DNA of 64,000 bases from Dreissena polymorpha (GCF_020536995.1 NC_068359.1:125458314-125522313), one strand, 5' to 3'. Counted from the stretch's first letter, positions 1 to 13,730 are shown. The notes: generated by a model not told the origin, from the letters alone. Program-made: numbers and translations.

Positions 1-834
1 CCATAAATCACTGGATTTCAATGCCTATCTTACGGAGGAGTCCGGAGATAGACGACGTATCACGATTGTATCCGGGTTGTGTTCCAGCAGCTCCAAGTCC
101 GAGTAAAGAAGCACGAGGGCGCACACAAGTTGCAGGAACTTGGTAACGAATAGCCCATAATTTTTATATATAGATTTTGTTCATATTCCAACATGCAAAT
201 TTATTATATCAACACGGAGTTGTCATTAAGCAACATGAATTGTCATCATGAATTGTCATAAAGCTATATACCATTGTCATTAAGCAACTTGAATTGACTG
301 TCACACATTCCCTTCCATATGTCTGTTTCATGCCATGATGCATGTAAAATCCTGTTTAAAAGTGTAGAGCTGTGTTGAATACAGCTGTAGTCGACGTTAC
401 ACTGTGTCCTCATGTCTAATTATTCATAATTTGATTGACTTTCATTCATAGTACGAGCAATATGAACGGAAAAGTAAATGTTTTTTTTTATCAATGCTAG
501 CACTTGTTGTAAGATTATGCGAAATGAAAAAAGTAAACCAAACCATTTTGTATTTAAAATAGTTTGACTTTGGTTAAGCAAACATATATACAAATATTTA
601 TAATACAAAAATTATTCTTAACAATCACTTACAGATTCTATCTAACGACTGTTCAATTTGTGTATGTTGCCTTAGCATTGCGTTTGACCAATTTCGGGTT
701 TTAAGCGCCGTTTGGATGTTGGTATGACTCAATTTTCATTCACTCCCGAAAAGACAAAGCCAGCAATGACAGACCATCAGCCGGTTCTATGACATACGAT
801 TATGCGTTGGAATGGAGACTACTCCTCCATACTC
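1..834. other. No supported gene
   Basis: AT-rich apart from the first ~150 bases, which are G+C-richer and open in two plus frames but unrecognised. Confidence 0.5.
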
Positions 835-2190
835 ATAAACAGGAGACAAATTATACACACCGATACATAGGTGATAACTCGCACATACTGATTAAAAGGA
901 GATAACTTCCCCATAATATTAATAGCAGATATCTTATACATGCTGATTAATATGGATAACACCTACATACTGATAAACATGAGATAACTACTTCATATCG
1001 ATCCATAGTAGATGACTCTAACTTACTGAATATTAGGAGATAACTTTCCCATACTAATAAATATCAGACATCATATATATTTTGAATAAAATAAGATAAT
1101 TCATTTGTGCTGATTTTAAGGAGATAACGCTTACTTATTGATTAATAGGAGATAACTTCTCCAAATAATAAAAAGCAGATATCGTATACATGCTAAATAA
1201 AATCAGATAACTCCTATGTACTGATTAACAGGAGATAACTTCTCCGTACTGATAAATAGCAGATATCTTATACATGTTCATACAAATGAGATAACTCCTA
1301 CATGCTGATTAACTTGAGATAACTCTTACATAGTGATTAACATGAGATACAACTTACTGGCTGATTAACTTGAGATAACTCTTACATTCTGATTAACATG
1401 AGATAACTCTTACATACTGATTAATATGAGATTACTCCTACATGCAGATTAAAATAAGATAGTTCTTACATACTGATTAACATGAGATAACTCTTACATA
1501 CTGATACAAATGAGATAACTCTTACATACTGATTAACATGAGATAACTCCTACATGCTGATTAACATGAGATAACTCCTACATGCTGATTAACATGTTAT
1601 AACTCTTACATACTAATTAACATGAGATAACTCCTACATGCTGATAAACATGAGATAACTCCTACATACTGATTAACATGAGATAGCTCCTACATACTGA
1701 TTACCATCAAATAACTCCTATATACTGATTTACATGAGATAACTATTACATACTGATCAACAAGAGATAACTCCTACATACTGATTTACAAGAGATAACT
1801 CCTACATACTGATTTACATGAGATAACTCCTACATACTGATTTACAAGAGATAACTCCTACATACTGATCAAGAAGAGATAACTCATACATACTGATTAA
1901 CATGAAATAACTACTACATATCGATCCATAGGAGATAACTCCAACGTACTGAATAATAGGAGAAATCTTGCCCATACTTATGTATAGCAACCAGATATCT
2001 TTAACATGCTGATTAAAAGTAGAGAACGCCTTTGTTCTGATAATTAGGAGATAACTCACAAGTAATGATTAATAGGAGATTACCTCTCCATACTAATAAG
2101 AAGCAGTTATATTAAACATGCTTATTAAAATGATATAACTCCTATGTACTGATTAACAGGAGATAACTTCTACATACTGATTGAAAGGAG
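835..2190. repeat. 28-bp AT-rich minisatellite
   Basis: About 48 degenerate units of GAGATAACTCCTACATACTG plus ATTAACAT. Units between about 1,300 and 1,850 are the most regular; the edges also contain a variant with AGCAGATATCTTATACATG. It explains the short minus-strand open frame at 1814-2059. Confidence 0.9.
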
Positions 2191-4748
2191 ATGAAGCGCT
2201 ATCTTAAGTGCTATAACTGAAACATTAATTACGCTACATTTAAAAGGAAAGGAATCACGATAATATTATATATCGACGAATACTTCATTTACGTTACGGA
2301 AGAGTATGACCTTACGTCAAGAAAGGTTAGACGTTGGCAACAATGTGCCGTTCATCTCTTAGTGTATGGTAAGTATATGAATAGTCTGATGGCTTACGAA
2401 GTGGTTATTAAACGTGCGTTTGTCACCTGAAGAAAGAACGTTTGACAAGTGCTCATGAACAACGTTAACGTCAGTTGCTAAAACGGACTTACGCGGTAAC
2501 GTCAGGTATGTTATGTTAGTGTGTAGATAAATCTAGAAAATGAAACACGTATGAAACTGTGATCGGCAGAGTAAAAGCTTGTTTAAGTGTTTGAAAAGAA
2601 ATTAAAAAGTAAAAAATGTATTATTCAAAACGTTACTAAAAGTATGTGGAAAGGGTGTTAGCTTTATAAAACGTATTTGATAAATTGTAGATTATAAACG
2701 AGTTATACACTTACTGTGTTACGCCTTTGAAACTTTGAATAATAAAGAAAGGATTTTATCCAACATAAATTAAACAATTTTAAAATGTTAACGGTGTTGG
2801 TTTAAAAAATCTACAGTTCAATCTAAAATCAGCAAAACTTTATGACAAAAAGCAAAGTATATGTCACAAAAGTTCGTGTTCTTTCCATGTTTGTTTGACG
2901 CTAAAAGCAGTTTGTAAAATATCTTTAACTACTCGCATATCTAGTTTTTGGTACTGCATTGAGAACGTCATGGATATCTACAAATAGTAATTACTTATTT
3001 AATTATTATTTTATTAAAAGTACCATTTAGTCATGCCTAATTTATACGTTCTTGCCTATACACAATTTAATACCAATGATCACTAAGAGAAACAGGTACT
3101 AAGCAACATTTCGCAATATTTTTTTACCGGCTAGAAAAAAGCTCCTCTGTATTGATGAAATAAAACGTTCAGAGACAAAGCGTGGCATTATGTGTAAAAT
3201 ATGAAAGTAATTTATAGCATACACGCATATTACACCAGTCACTGTAGTTGAATTTGAAAATTGAAGACACATTTAACCAAACGTACCGAATTTCTAGATC
3301 AAGTCATACATAGCAAATGAATAAAGAATACCACCTTATTACTTAAATTTTCGTCGAATTCGGTGATTAATAATAAACTAGTACTACTCAGATGATTGTT
3401 TGTTGTGTACATGTCTAAAGTGCAAGATTATGTGAATAAAAAATAGAGTTATTTTAATATGAAAATTACGTTCCAGTTACGCAAACAGTACATATGAAGT
3501 TAAATGTTTGAGTAATAAAAAAACAAAAACAAACAAACACACTAGCGACGAAATAAAAATACGACAACACGCTGTCTACCGTCAATTTTAACGGTATTTA
3601 CCGTCAGAGTTTTATACAAATGATTTTAAGCAGAAAACGCATATATGCTAATTTGAATTGTTAGTTATAATAATTATTAATTATTCTTCATAAAGTCGAC
3701 AATAAATGTCCGGAAAAGTCAATCATTCACGTTTGATACGTAATAAAAGCATGTAGGGGCTTTTAACATTTGACCTATCAAATTTCTTGGCAAGTCGAAT
3801 ATATATGTTCATCGTTAAAACAATAAATCTTATACCACAGAATGACGTCAGCAACATTTTATTGAATGTAACCAGTTAAGCTGACATCTAATAAGCGGAC
3901 AAATAAATAAATGTAGTAATTTAGAAAATCTCTATCTGCCTATTTTCGTATGTCAATTGGTCAATAACTCAAACGCACACAGTCACCTAAAGCCAGAATT
4001 GCATTATCAATCTTATTTATTTTATGACAATGATTAAAAAAATGGTTATGCACAGCACGAGCTATTTGAGTAAGATTGAATGAAAAATGAAGTTGCAATA
4101 ATTGGTAACCGAGTCGTTTTGAAGGAACTGTTCTTAATCGTTGCACTACAGGCCACATAGCTAATAACTTATGTGAATTTAATTTTCCAAAATTATTGGC
4201 TGACTTGTTACCGTCAGAAAACAGATAACAAGACATATCGCAATGATAACCCATGGGCTGTTGAAGCAAAGATCTAAGTCGACGGCATCTAAAAAGTCAG
4301 CTTTGCTTTATATTTGTGCAAGGGAAAGGAACAATAAGTAAATATTACACATGGTCAGATAAGACATATCATCGAAAATATTTATGGATGAACATTATTC
4401 AGTGATACATAAAAATATGAAAGTTTGATCAAGAGTGAACGAACAATAGGTTCTGTCAAATCCTAGCACCTTGGTATTGACCCTTTTTGTTATCCGTTCT
4501 ATCTACGATTTTATGGTTATACACAATATATATAAATGTTTGGTCATGATAAATGAGAAAAAGAATTTCTATAAAATCAACATCTTTTAAGCCCCATAAG
4601 CACTTATAATCAACGAATATTTCGTTAAATAAGGTTAACCCATGAACAATCATTGTTCTTTATCTGTTTATAGCAATAGTCAGAATTTCAACGTTAGATG
4701 TAGTATGGTAACATAGATTTAGCTAGATTCAAAATGCTTATTCTTTGT
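2191..4748. other. AT-rich intergenic DNA
   Basis: I see no coding exon, RNA gene or clear repeat here. Confidence 0.5.
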
Positions 4749-4749
4749 G

Positions 4750-4921
4750 TGTGTGTGACAATATATTCCATCATAATTTCCCGCGACGATATTCGAACAT
4801 TTACGAGCGGCGTCGGAAGACGACGCAGTTCTCATGAGCTGCCCGAAGCCAATCTCTCTTTCGCTCGTAAATGTTCGGTTAACGTCGCGAGAAATTCACG
4901 TGGAATATATTGTCACACAGT
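4750..4921. mobile_element. 170-bp inverted-repeat element (MITE-like)
   Basis: Arms of about 60 bases at 4750-4809 and 4862-4921 are near-perfect inverted repeats (TGTGTGACAATATATTCC at one end, GGAATATATTGTCACACA at the other), with a ~50-base G+C-rich loop. The element can fold into a long hairpin. Confidence 0.75.
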
Positions 4922-5206
4922 ATGGCAAGCGGTTCGACGCATAATCCCAATAAACTATGTTTCTCATAAGAACCTAGGTTCTCAGATTGAGAACCTAGGT
5001 TCTCAGAATGAGAACCTAGGTTCTCGCTTGAAGATTGCACATGGCTTCAAGAACCCAAGTTTTCAAATGAGAACCTAGGTTTTCATGAGAACCTAGGTTC
5101 TCATTTGAAAACCTAGGTTCTCATGATAACCTAGGTTATCAGAATGAGAACCTAGGTTCTCATGAAAAACCTTGTTTCTTGGGATTATGCGTCGAACTGC
5201 TTGCCA
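4922..5206. mobile_element. TIR element filled with AACCTAGGTT palindromes (copy 1)
   Basis: Ends TGGCAAGCGGTTCGACGC and its inverse are flanked by TA, which fits a Tc1/mariner-type target duplication. The body is an array of the self-complementary core GAGAACCTAGGTTCTC. It abuts the preceding hairpin element. Confidence 0.65.
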
Positions 5207-5398
5207 TATCCGTGGTTTTCATTTGGGAACCATAGGTTCTCTGAGAACCTAGGTTCTCTGAGAACCTAGGTTCCCTGAGAACCTATGTTTTCAGAGAACC
5301 TAGGTTCTCATAAGAACCTAGGTTTTCATTATGAGAACCTAGGTTCTCATGAGAACCTCATGAGAACCTAGGTTTTCAGAATTACGCGTCGGACGGCG
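5207..5398. repeat. Further AACCTAGGTT palindrome array with a decayed element end
   Basis: More palindromic units run to ~5375, followed by TTACGCGTCGGACGGCGTAA, a diverged version of the neighbouring element's end. It is probably a second, overlapping copy. Confidence 0.6.
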
Positions 5399-6012
5399 TA
5401 AACTTGCTCGTTTGGAATACGGGACACATATAATTCAGGGCGCAGGATCAATGGGGTTCACATACGATTACACACGGGCTGGACAGAATGAAAACACGCC
5501 GTTAAGAACTTTATTTTTGCAGATATCTCAAGTTATTGAAATATGTTTGCAAAGTCTTTAGTGCATAAGTTTTTCTTGCAATGTTGCCGATATCTTACGA
5601 TTGAATAATACATTATTACACATTAACAATAGAGATAAAACTTTTATTTATACCATAATCATTGCTTACTATATCACAGACATATTTAAAATAGAAAACT
5701 GTACCGTACAGTCGTTTGAGGCCCGAACAAGGGAACTGAATATCTGAAACTCATTTAATGCTGTAACAATGTATTATGTAACGATTGATCTGAATTTGTT
5801 TCAATTTTTAGTCTCAAAATAATATTTACAATTAAAGATGTATTTCATAAACAGTTTAATTTTTTATTAACGTATTAAGACCAATGTCGACCGATTACTT
5901 TACTAATTTCATTCTTGGGGAGTAACGTTCACGGTTTCACGCCTATTTCGTATCATTTTACACATATGCCGCCAGCTTGTACCAAGCAATGGGAGACAAC
6001 TGGAGGTTAATT

Positions 6013-6352
6013 ATGGCAACCTAGGTTTTCATGAAAACGTAGGTTCTCATTTGAAAACCTTAGTTTACGCTTGAGAACCTAGGTTCTCATGAGAAACTAG
6101 GTTTTTCATGAGAACCTAGGTTCTCATAGACACATAGAACTTAGGTTCTCATTCTGAGAACTTAAGTTCTCGTTTGGTATCCTAGGTTCTCATTCTGAGA
6201 TCTTAAGTTCTCGTTTAGTATCCTAGGTTTTCACAAGAACCTAGGTTTTCATTTGAAAACCTAGGTTCTCACGAGAAACTAGGTTCTCATTCTGAGAACC
6301 TAGGTTGTCATGAGAAACCTAGTTTCTTGGGATTATGCGTCGAACCGCTTGC
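6013..6352. mobile_element. TIR element with AACCTAGGTT palindromes (copy 2)
   Basis: Begins TATGGCA directly followed by palindrome units and ends GGATTATGCGTCGAACCGC then TTGCCATA. The left inverted end is shortened to TGGCA; the right end is intact. The 5,399-6,012 gap shows nothing recognisable. Confidence 0.65.
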
Positions 6353-8055
6353 CATAACACAGACAATAAAAACTCGCATTTTGTATCTCGTTAAATATAT
6401 GTCAGCAGATCATGTCTTGCATGGAAAGTGTTGATATTGCTTTAAGGAACAATGATGTTTTATGTGTTAATTGTATTTTTCGAAATTTTTTACAAATAAT
6501 TATCTATGTTGAGTATTTTTGGGGTTTTAAAGGTACTTGAAAGTTACCCGTCAGAATATCAACATCTACTTGCAAATTAATGGCAGGAATAAAAAACAAT
6601 AAAATATGTTCCGCAAATTAACCACGAGTGAGGAAGCAAACCGACTTAAGTTGTTGGCCTATTAATTTTGTTAAAAGTGGTAATGACTCAAGTAAACATA
6701 ATTGTATACCACGTGTAAGCGGAAAAACCCGCACATAACAACAATTAACAAGCAAAAGCATCAACAACAAAAAAAAACGTTTTCATTCGACAGTCCGCAT
6801 ATGTATATATTGTTTCTAATATGTAAATGCTATGCCACAAAATCTGACAGCTTGATAAGTTTTGAATGTACTTGATATACCACTGTTATCTCATCTGACA
6901 CTGCCGACATGCGTATAGTGACTTAAAACAGCTCATGCCGCCGCAATTGAAAAGTAGTGAAATATTTATCCGCACGGTTGTTTTTACAACACGGGGCAAT
7001 TGACATAGGATATTTGTCGTTAACATTTAGAAATCTACAAACTTGATAATACGTGGAAATAATGTACTGTTTATGAACGTGTTTTCTGGCATTGTCAGAA
7101 GCTATAATAATAAATCAGCGTGAAGCAGACAGCGTGAAGCAGAGTGAAATTCAAAATACTTTCTTCCCTGCATCTCATCTGCTAACAAGCTAACAGTGGA
7201 GTAACATATTCTATATACAAAACAGGCAATCCATACTGTTATGCACAATTCGTATATTCGGGGACAGTTACAGCTCTCTGATGTATGACTTTCGGGTCGC
7301 ACACAACACCATCTCAAAGGACATCCTTTCGGTCTGCGTTGCGTAGTTGTATAATTTGCTGAGGAACCAATGCCCTTTTCTGAAACGCCAGATGAGAAGA
7401 AGAGCATCGCCAAGCAGTTCGGCGACCGATTGTGGTTGCATAACCATTCTATACATAGATGGTGACGTCACTACATTATTGTCATCTGAAAGATCGTTTG
7501 TTGACACATTGGTTGCACAACTGTATGGTTGCCTTGGGCGGGAATCACATCGCCGTGCAAAGTCCTTAATGTGGTAGCTCATTGTACTACAACTAGTACC
7601 ATTCCATAATCCTCATGCCGATTACAAATAAATTTGTGTGCAATTAGACAGCAATGCTTTTTGTGTTCATCATAGGGCTTTATTTATGCCAATTGGCCAT
7701 GATGACCTCCATTTACTCTGAAATGACGAGGGACGTCTTTTTTCTTTAGGCGTCAATTTCTGTAGGTGGTGCTGATGGTTGTTGATCTACTTGTAAATGT
7801 AATGACAATCTAGATATAGGCCCCGAGCCTGTTTCTTATTGTTGGCGCTGTTCTTCATAGGTAGCGGATGCTGCTCGTTACGATCTTTTTGGGAGCTGGA
7901 ACGCTCACTTTGACTATACGTTTCCTTGTATGTGGTATTTTGATGTTTTAGCAATGTATAGAAGGTCACACATTCGAGAGTTGATTGCAGAATTATTGAA
8001 TCACCGAAAATCAACTTGCTTTTATACAAGTTATTGTTGGTACGGGGCTGAGCAT
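6353..8055. other. Intergenic DNA without a supported gene
   Basis: Overlapping open frames around 7,100-7,600 exist on both strands but show no domain, splice support or family resemblance. Confidence 0.4.
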
Positions 8056-8470
8056 GTGAGGTCCGTATCGCTGCCGTGTTTATTCGTATCGCAGCCGCGT
8101 TTGTCCGTATCGCTGCCGTGTTTGTCCGTATCGCTGCGGTGTTTGTCCGTATCGCTGCCGTGTTTCTTTATGTCGTTGTTGTGAAGGTCCGGGATGGTCC
8201 GTGTGGGCGCCGTGTTGGTCCGTGTTTATCCATGCCTCTGCCGTGTAGGTTCATAGCTCTTCCGTGATTGTCCGGGACAGGCCGTCTGGGCGCCGTGTTG
8301 ATGGCGTATTGCTGGCGAGTTGTCCGTGTAGATGCCGTGTTGTCATCGGGTTGACGTCTTTGAAAAACCGTCGACGCTTTAAAGCCCAAATGCCACGGAT
8401 TGTCCCGGATCTTTGTCCGGGGGGATCCGGAACGATCCGGGACTGCCGTGTCTATCCGTGCTTATATCGG
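8056..8470. repeat. G+C-rich degenerate tandem repeat (21 bp)
   Basis: Units like GTCCGTATCGCTGCCGTGTTT are regular from 8060 to 8170 and degrade toward 8470 (GTCCGGGATC variants). Because the period is a multiple of three, short open frames appear on both strands. Confidence 0.8.
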
Positions 8471-9889
8471 ACATGGGCTTACGGAGATTTGAAATAATAT
8501 AATATTATGATCATTACAAATTTCATGAAACTGAAAAACATCAGAAGTGTTTTTGCAATCGAAGTTTGTCTTTACAAAGTTCAATAAATGTTTGTAATGA
8601 AAATACCATTTAATTGCGATGAGGATGGCTGATATAAACATGTGTAACAAAACGACGCCGGGTACATGCTTCAGTAAAATATATGACCGTTGATCATTGC
8701 TTTATTCGGCTTGAATTGAAATTCCATGATTTCAACATCATACAGCCATTATTATGTTTTTCCTGTCCTTCAACTTGATTAAATGATAAAGGAAACATTC
8801 ATTTGTGCCCATGTCATTACACTCACATACGGAAACTGACACATTTTAGAAGTTATAATTTATCAGCGCTCTGTGGAAACGGGGTGTACTCTTTGCCGTC
8901 CGACCATGCTTATCATCGAATGTCTGCTTCAAGTACCTTTCATTTATTATTTCAAATCCCTTCATATTTTAAACTTGCATCCGACTGCATTATTGTTTGC
9001 CATATATCTTTATTGATCAGTGTTTTAATAAAATATTTGATTTGCACATATGTCATGCATACAACTGCCACTGTTTATTAATGACTTCTTTAATAACCGA
9101 AGATATATAGTTTATTGTTGACAAGCAGCACCTTGTCGAACGCTTACATTTAATTTGTGTGTAAACTATTGTATGCCGAACTTGCATTGTTATTACAGCA
9201 GTAGAATATGCTAGAATGCATAAAATTATAACGTTTACCGGTTAATATCTGCTACAACGTAACGTCGCAAAATAAACTTGTCATATCAAGTGTGTCAATG
9301 AAATTAAACACGTTTGGTGTTTATTGATATTGTGATCCAAACCAGGACAGTGATCACATATTCCTGTATGCCGTTATTTTATACAGCAAAGATAATGTCA
9401 GTTGCGAAGTCTAAAGTAATTTCATTCCCAATTCTCAAGGACAAAAACAAAGCGTGACAGGGCCGAGGCAGGTATTTTTCGCCGTTTAATACCCTTTATT
9501 TTTTTTAATGTCGCTTCCAGCCATATCTGCACGTAAGTCATTAGCATTTATTTGGTGTTAAGATTCGCTTTATATCTCGACTTTGTTTGCTGGGAAATTT
9601 CTTAGCGGGTCACAAAATTACAGCTCCCATCTCCATCCTGTTTTCACGTGATTACCCCCTGTAAAAACAAGTGAGCAGAAAATTGAATTTAACACAGATT
9701 TAAAACGTCCGAAATGCTGTCATTTGTGTTTGCGTTTTTTTTTCAAATAATGTACAAAATAATCATCGTTTGTTATCAGGTTCTGCTTTTTTGTTTTGAC
9801 GTCCGTTTTACGATGCTTTACGCGGCTTGTTCCGATATAAGCCGATAAGTAAAATACGTTAGATCCTGTTTTTACTATAGACGGCCTAC
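8471..9889. other. AT-rich intergenic DNA
   Basis: Nothing supportable found. Confidence 0.4.
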
Positions 9890-10340
9890 AGCAAACTCCA
9901 TGCAGAGTTGTCATTCCATGCTCCTACATGTATATGTACAGAGGTCCTGAAACACAAGAAAATGCTAACAGATTTGGTAGGATTTTTTGTTCTTGTTTAA
10001 GTATTCTATTATAAAAAGTAGTATCTTTTTTCTTATATATTTTGAAAAAAGTTTATAAATTTATGTTCGTATTAAACAATAAATAACCTTTATTAAAACA
10101 AGTAAAGAAAGCAACGGTAAAATTATTGTTCCACGTGGCTAGGCTATCATTACTTGGTTTGTTATGAAGGCAGGAATTTGATCCAGCTATGCTGGTTACA
10201 GTCATATCTCTGCGCGGAGGTTGGGCTTACAGCAAAAGCAAACAAGCGAGCACACAGAGCACACATTTTGAAATATTATCACGCGCATGACACGTATAAC
10301 GTGGTTTTGTCAAATCGAGCGACGCATCTTCGTTTCTGAA
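9890..10340. repeat. Dispersed repeat, shared with 21,470-21,520 and 23,600-23,870
   Basis: Shared stretches include GATCCAGCTATGCTGG, AAAAGTAGTATC and GCAGAGTTGTCATTCCATGC (matched by ACAGAGTTGTCGTTCCTTGC near 21,475). It looks like an old interspersed element of unknown class. Confidence 0.5.
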
Positions 10341-10595
10341 TCCATAAATAACCTTTCGTACAGATGTGCGATTTCAATTCGTCTAATTATAGATTAAAAC
10401 GACATTTTTTTGCAATTTTGTCATGAATTTTAACAGGTCATACATTACTGTGTCTAACATAAGACGTACTATGATGATAATTAATGGTGCGATTACTTAT
10501 GACATTTATTTTTTATAAAAAAAAACAACAGGTTAACTGCTGCTGCCGCTGCTACCTGTACTACATACATCTGCTCGTTATGTGTTCCATACAAG

Positions 10596-10803
10596 CGGCG
10601 CTCTGGGAAAACTGAGCTTGATGCATGCGCGTAAAGTGTCGTTCCATATTAGCACAAGAGCCCGCACAGGCTTATCAGGCTTTGTTTAAAGGGAGTTACT
10701 TGTAAAAGGAAAATCCAGTCTTGCCGGAAAGCGTCGTCCATAATAAGCGTGAGCGGACTGAGAAGACTATTTTGGGACGCACATGCATCAAGCTCGTTTT
10801 AAC
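10596..10803. mobile_element. Inverted-repeat element family A, copy 1
   Basis: Diverged copy of the elements at 24,404 and 24,974: GCGCTCTGGGAAAACTGAGC at one end, ATGCATCAAGCTCGTTTT at the other, with GCCCGCACAGGCTTATCAGG inside. Confidence 0.7.
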
Positions 10804-11170
10804 GCCACACAACTTGGTTGGCATAGTAAATTTAAGTATAAATAAGAAACATATTTTATCTATGCCAATGAGAATATATCTGGTAGTTACAAGATAGAAA
10901 TCCGTCTTCTTTGCGCTTTAAAGCTTAAAGATAATCGCGTTTGTCGAAATGGACGTATACGTATAGAAATCCTACTTTCGGTTTTAAAAGCAGTACCGTT
11001 TGAAAAACAATAAATTACTTGTAACAAGGCAATAGACTTAATAACAATTTTGCACACTTTCTAATTGCATCTATATGTATTGATTAATATGTATTTCATT
11101 TCAAGGTCAGAGGCAAAGTGTGTGGCTTTAACAGAGCGCGGCTCTTTTTTTATATTTATTTACACGACGT

Positions 11171-11397
11171 TTAACCCATTTATGCCTAGTGGACTCTCCA
11201 ATCTTTCTAAATTGGATCAATTTATTTCAAAAATTAGTAATGTGTAGTATTTTTATTTCTATATTTAGAATATTTCTTACAGAAATTCATTTAAGCAAAC
11301 AACGCAGACCCAGATGAGACGCAGCATCATGCGGCGTCTCATCTGGGTCTACGCTGTTTGCCATGGCCTTATTTTCTAGACGCTAGGCATAATTGAC
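11171..11397. mobile_element. Hairpin MITE family B, copy 1
   Basis: Begins TTAACCCATTTATGCCTAG and ends CTAGACGCTAGGCATAA. The centre is a near-perfect hairpin around GATGAGACGC and GCGTCTCATC. Other copies are at 17,480, 19,489 and 26,394. Confidence 0.85.
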
Positions 11398-11399
11398 CA

Positions 11400-12500
11400 T
11401 GATAAAGGCCGCAGTAGTTATATTGATACTATTGGCTCATTATTGCCAATGACAGCCATATAACATGCCGATGTTATCTTGCGCTGGTCGTGTTTATTTG
11501 CGTATCCGATACTCTCATGTCAAACATGAGAGCTTGATGGCTTTTACACTGTTACTCATTAACTGTTATTCCGTTATTTATATCGGCTCTCTTTTGGACA
11601 CACATAAACATAATTGTTTATTAACGTCGCCTCTATTAACCTCTCAACGTGTGCATTAAACAATGACCTTGCAATACATAAACACGGCATAAAAATGTTT
11701 ACCAACTCAGACTAATGAGATATAAATATTCTGATATACATCTAAATACAATTAACGTTTGAACCTGATACAATTTTTATTAAGCAAATGCTTAAAATAT
11801 GTGGGGAAAAACAGGAGAAAAGAAAGTTCGTAAAAGTAAGCGATAATTGCCCCTTTTTAAATCTATTAAGCCGAAACACTGATGCTTTTGTTGCGGAAAT
11901 GTAATCCATGTTATTCAAAAATGTTATTGTATAATAAATGAACCTTCGTTTATTCTTAGAAAACAAGATTGAAAATATGAAACATTTATTCTGAATTGAG
12001 CACATAAATATATGACTATTTTCATGTACGGATGCTTTGCATATATAGTCAAGAAGAAGTTTCCTTCGGACAGATGCCAGCATATATCTCCTAAACCACG
12101 TTGAAAGATAAATTTAAAAATGTGAAATCGTCATTAAAAAGTAAATAAATTCAAATTAATACATAATCACTTACATAAAATATAATAGTTATGAAGAATA
12201 TGAAATTATTTATGTTATCATTTGCAAGTAATACATTTAATCGTACGCATCAATGATTTGGTGCCTTAAATATTACGGCATAGCAGGTTCTTACTTCATC
12301 TGGCACTAAAAGTTATTTGTAAAAGAATAAACACTTGTATTTACAAACATATAACTCTGTACCTAAACACTGACACTTATCTAAAATGTTGTTAATTTAA
12401 TGTTCTATCGCCGTATATTATAAATGAATCAAGTATAGTTTTTATCAAATAAGCTTTTATGTTTCAATTCAATAATTGTCCAGTCAATAATATATATATT
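11400..12500. other. AT-rich intergenic DNA
   Basis: No supported gene or repeat. Confidence 0.4.
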
Positions 12501-12539
12501 ATATCATTACAATTTTATAATAACTTGAATTCTTAACAA

Positions 12540-12962
12540 TGCAGTGGAGCAAAACAAAAAAACAAAAAGAATACAATTAAAAACAAGAAAAAAATGTAAC
12601 CGGGCTCGAACCACTGACCCCTGTAGTCCTGGAGTAACAGACTACCGCTTAGACCACTCGGCCATCCGAGCTCATACAACAAGTGATGTATTTTATACTT
12701 TATATAAGCAAGCATCGAAGCTTCACAAAATATAACGACAACAAAGAACTCTCCAAATTATTAAATCGTTTCGCGTTGCAACGCTTTATAATTTCAGGTT
12801 TTTAAATCGTCAAAAGATGCATACAATGAATATTTTAGAGCATGGTAAATGTTCAGTATTACTGTTTCATCACAAATATCATAACTAAAACGAATATTTG
12901 CGAATGTGAAACAACTTTTCTTAATTTTGTCAATTAACTCAAACGTGAAAAGGCCCCTTTAA
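12540..12962 (-). mobile_element. TIR element with tRNA-like core, copy 1
   Basis: The right end, GAAAAGGCCCCTTTAA, is the terminal repeat. The minus strand carries a tRNA-like segment (12595-12672) with an A-box-like TGGCCGAGTGGTCTAAG and a B-box-like GGTTCGAGCCC. It is collinear with copy 2 at 14,201 but in reverse orientation; its far end is diverged or truncated. Confidence 0.7.
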
Positions 12963-13688
12963 CGTACCAATACATGGGACTCGATCTTTCGGATTGAGAT
13001 ACAATCGTGCAACTCTTTTGAAACATACCATAACAACTTTTTTGTGTGTCCATTTTTGGGAGAGATGCGGTGCTATATATAATGTCTGGACAATGTTCAG
13101 AGGGTTAAACAATGGGCGGGGTCTGAAAAAGACTCCGCTTATTTTGCACGGGTTTAATTTTTGGTTCGAGATGTAATTGTCTATTCTTAAAACAGAATTC
13201 AACCGAGTATCATAACGCACGGGCACGCTTCCAAACTTATTAAAGAAGAAAATCTCAGTGACGGAATACGATGTGCGTGTGGCCAATCGCGACAATCGTG
13301 GCGGGACTCACGACACTGGGAACCAAGTAATGTATAAAAGACGGTCAATGTTAAATGATTCGCGAAACTGTATGAGGACCAGTTAAAAGCTATCATATAA
13401 GAAGAAGGTGATATACACTATGGTCTTAAAGATGCATTTTTACGACAAAACGTAAGTTTGACACGGCCAAGACAAGGAAGATCTATTTTATAATAAAAGT
13501 CTTCGTAACAATGCATACTTACTGCTATCTTCTTTACAAATAGCACGTTAAACTTTTTTTATGACATTTATTAATGTCGCATATCTGAAGTGCTGACATA
13601 GATACTTTTACTAAGGATAGTTAAAAGCCATATATGTTTTAATAAAGGTGAAGGCAGCATTATAGAGCGAATGATAATTAATTTCATT

Positions 13689-13730
13689 TTTTGGGGGGTG
13701 GGGGTGGGGCGAGGTGGAAGGGGTGGGGGT
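13689..13730 (+). other. G-rich tract (G-quadruplex-prone)
   Basis: Several runs of three or more G (GGGGGGTGGGGGTGGGGCG and onward) in AT-rich surroundings. Confidence 0.6.

Noticed and set aside
2-147. Open frames running from the left edge (possible 3' end of a coding exon)
   Set aside because: Two plus frames are open at once and neither resembles a family; too short to support without upstream sequence.
3961-4269. 102-codon minus-strand open frame
   Set aside because: AT-rich, no recognisable domain, no splice or neighbour support.
7102-7582. Overlapping ~100-codon frames on both strands
   Set aside because: Mutually overlapping, no family resemblance, no flanking exon; possible but unsupported.
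8076-8497. Val/Arg/Ser-rich short frames
   Set aside because: Produced by the 21-bp G+C-rich tandem repeat.
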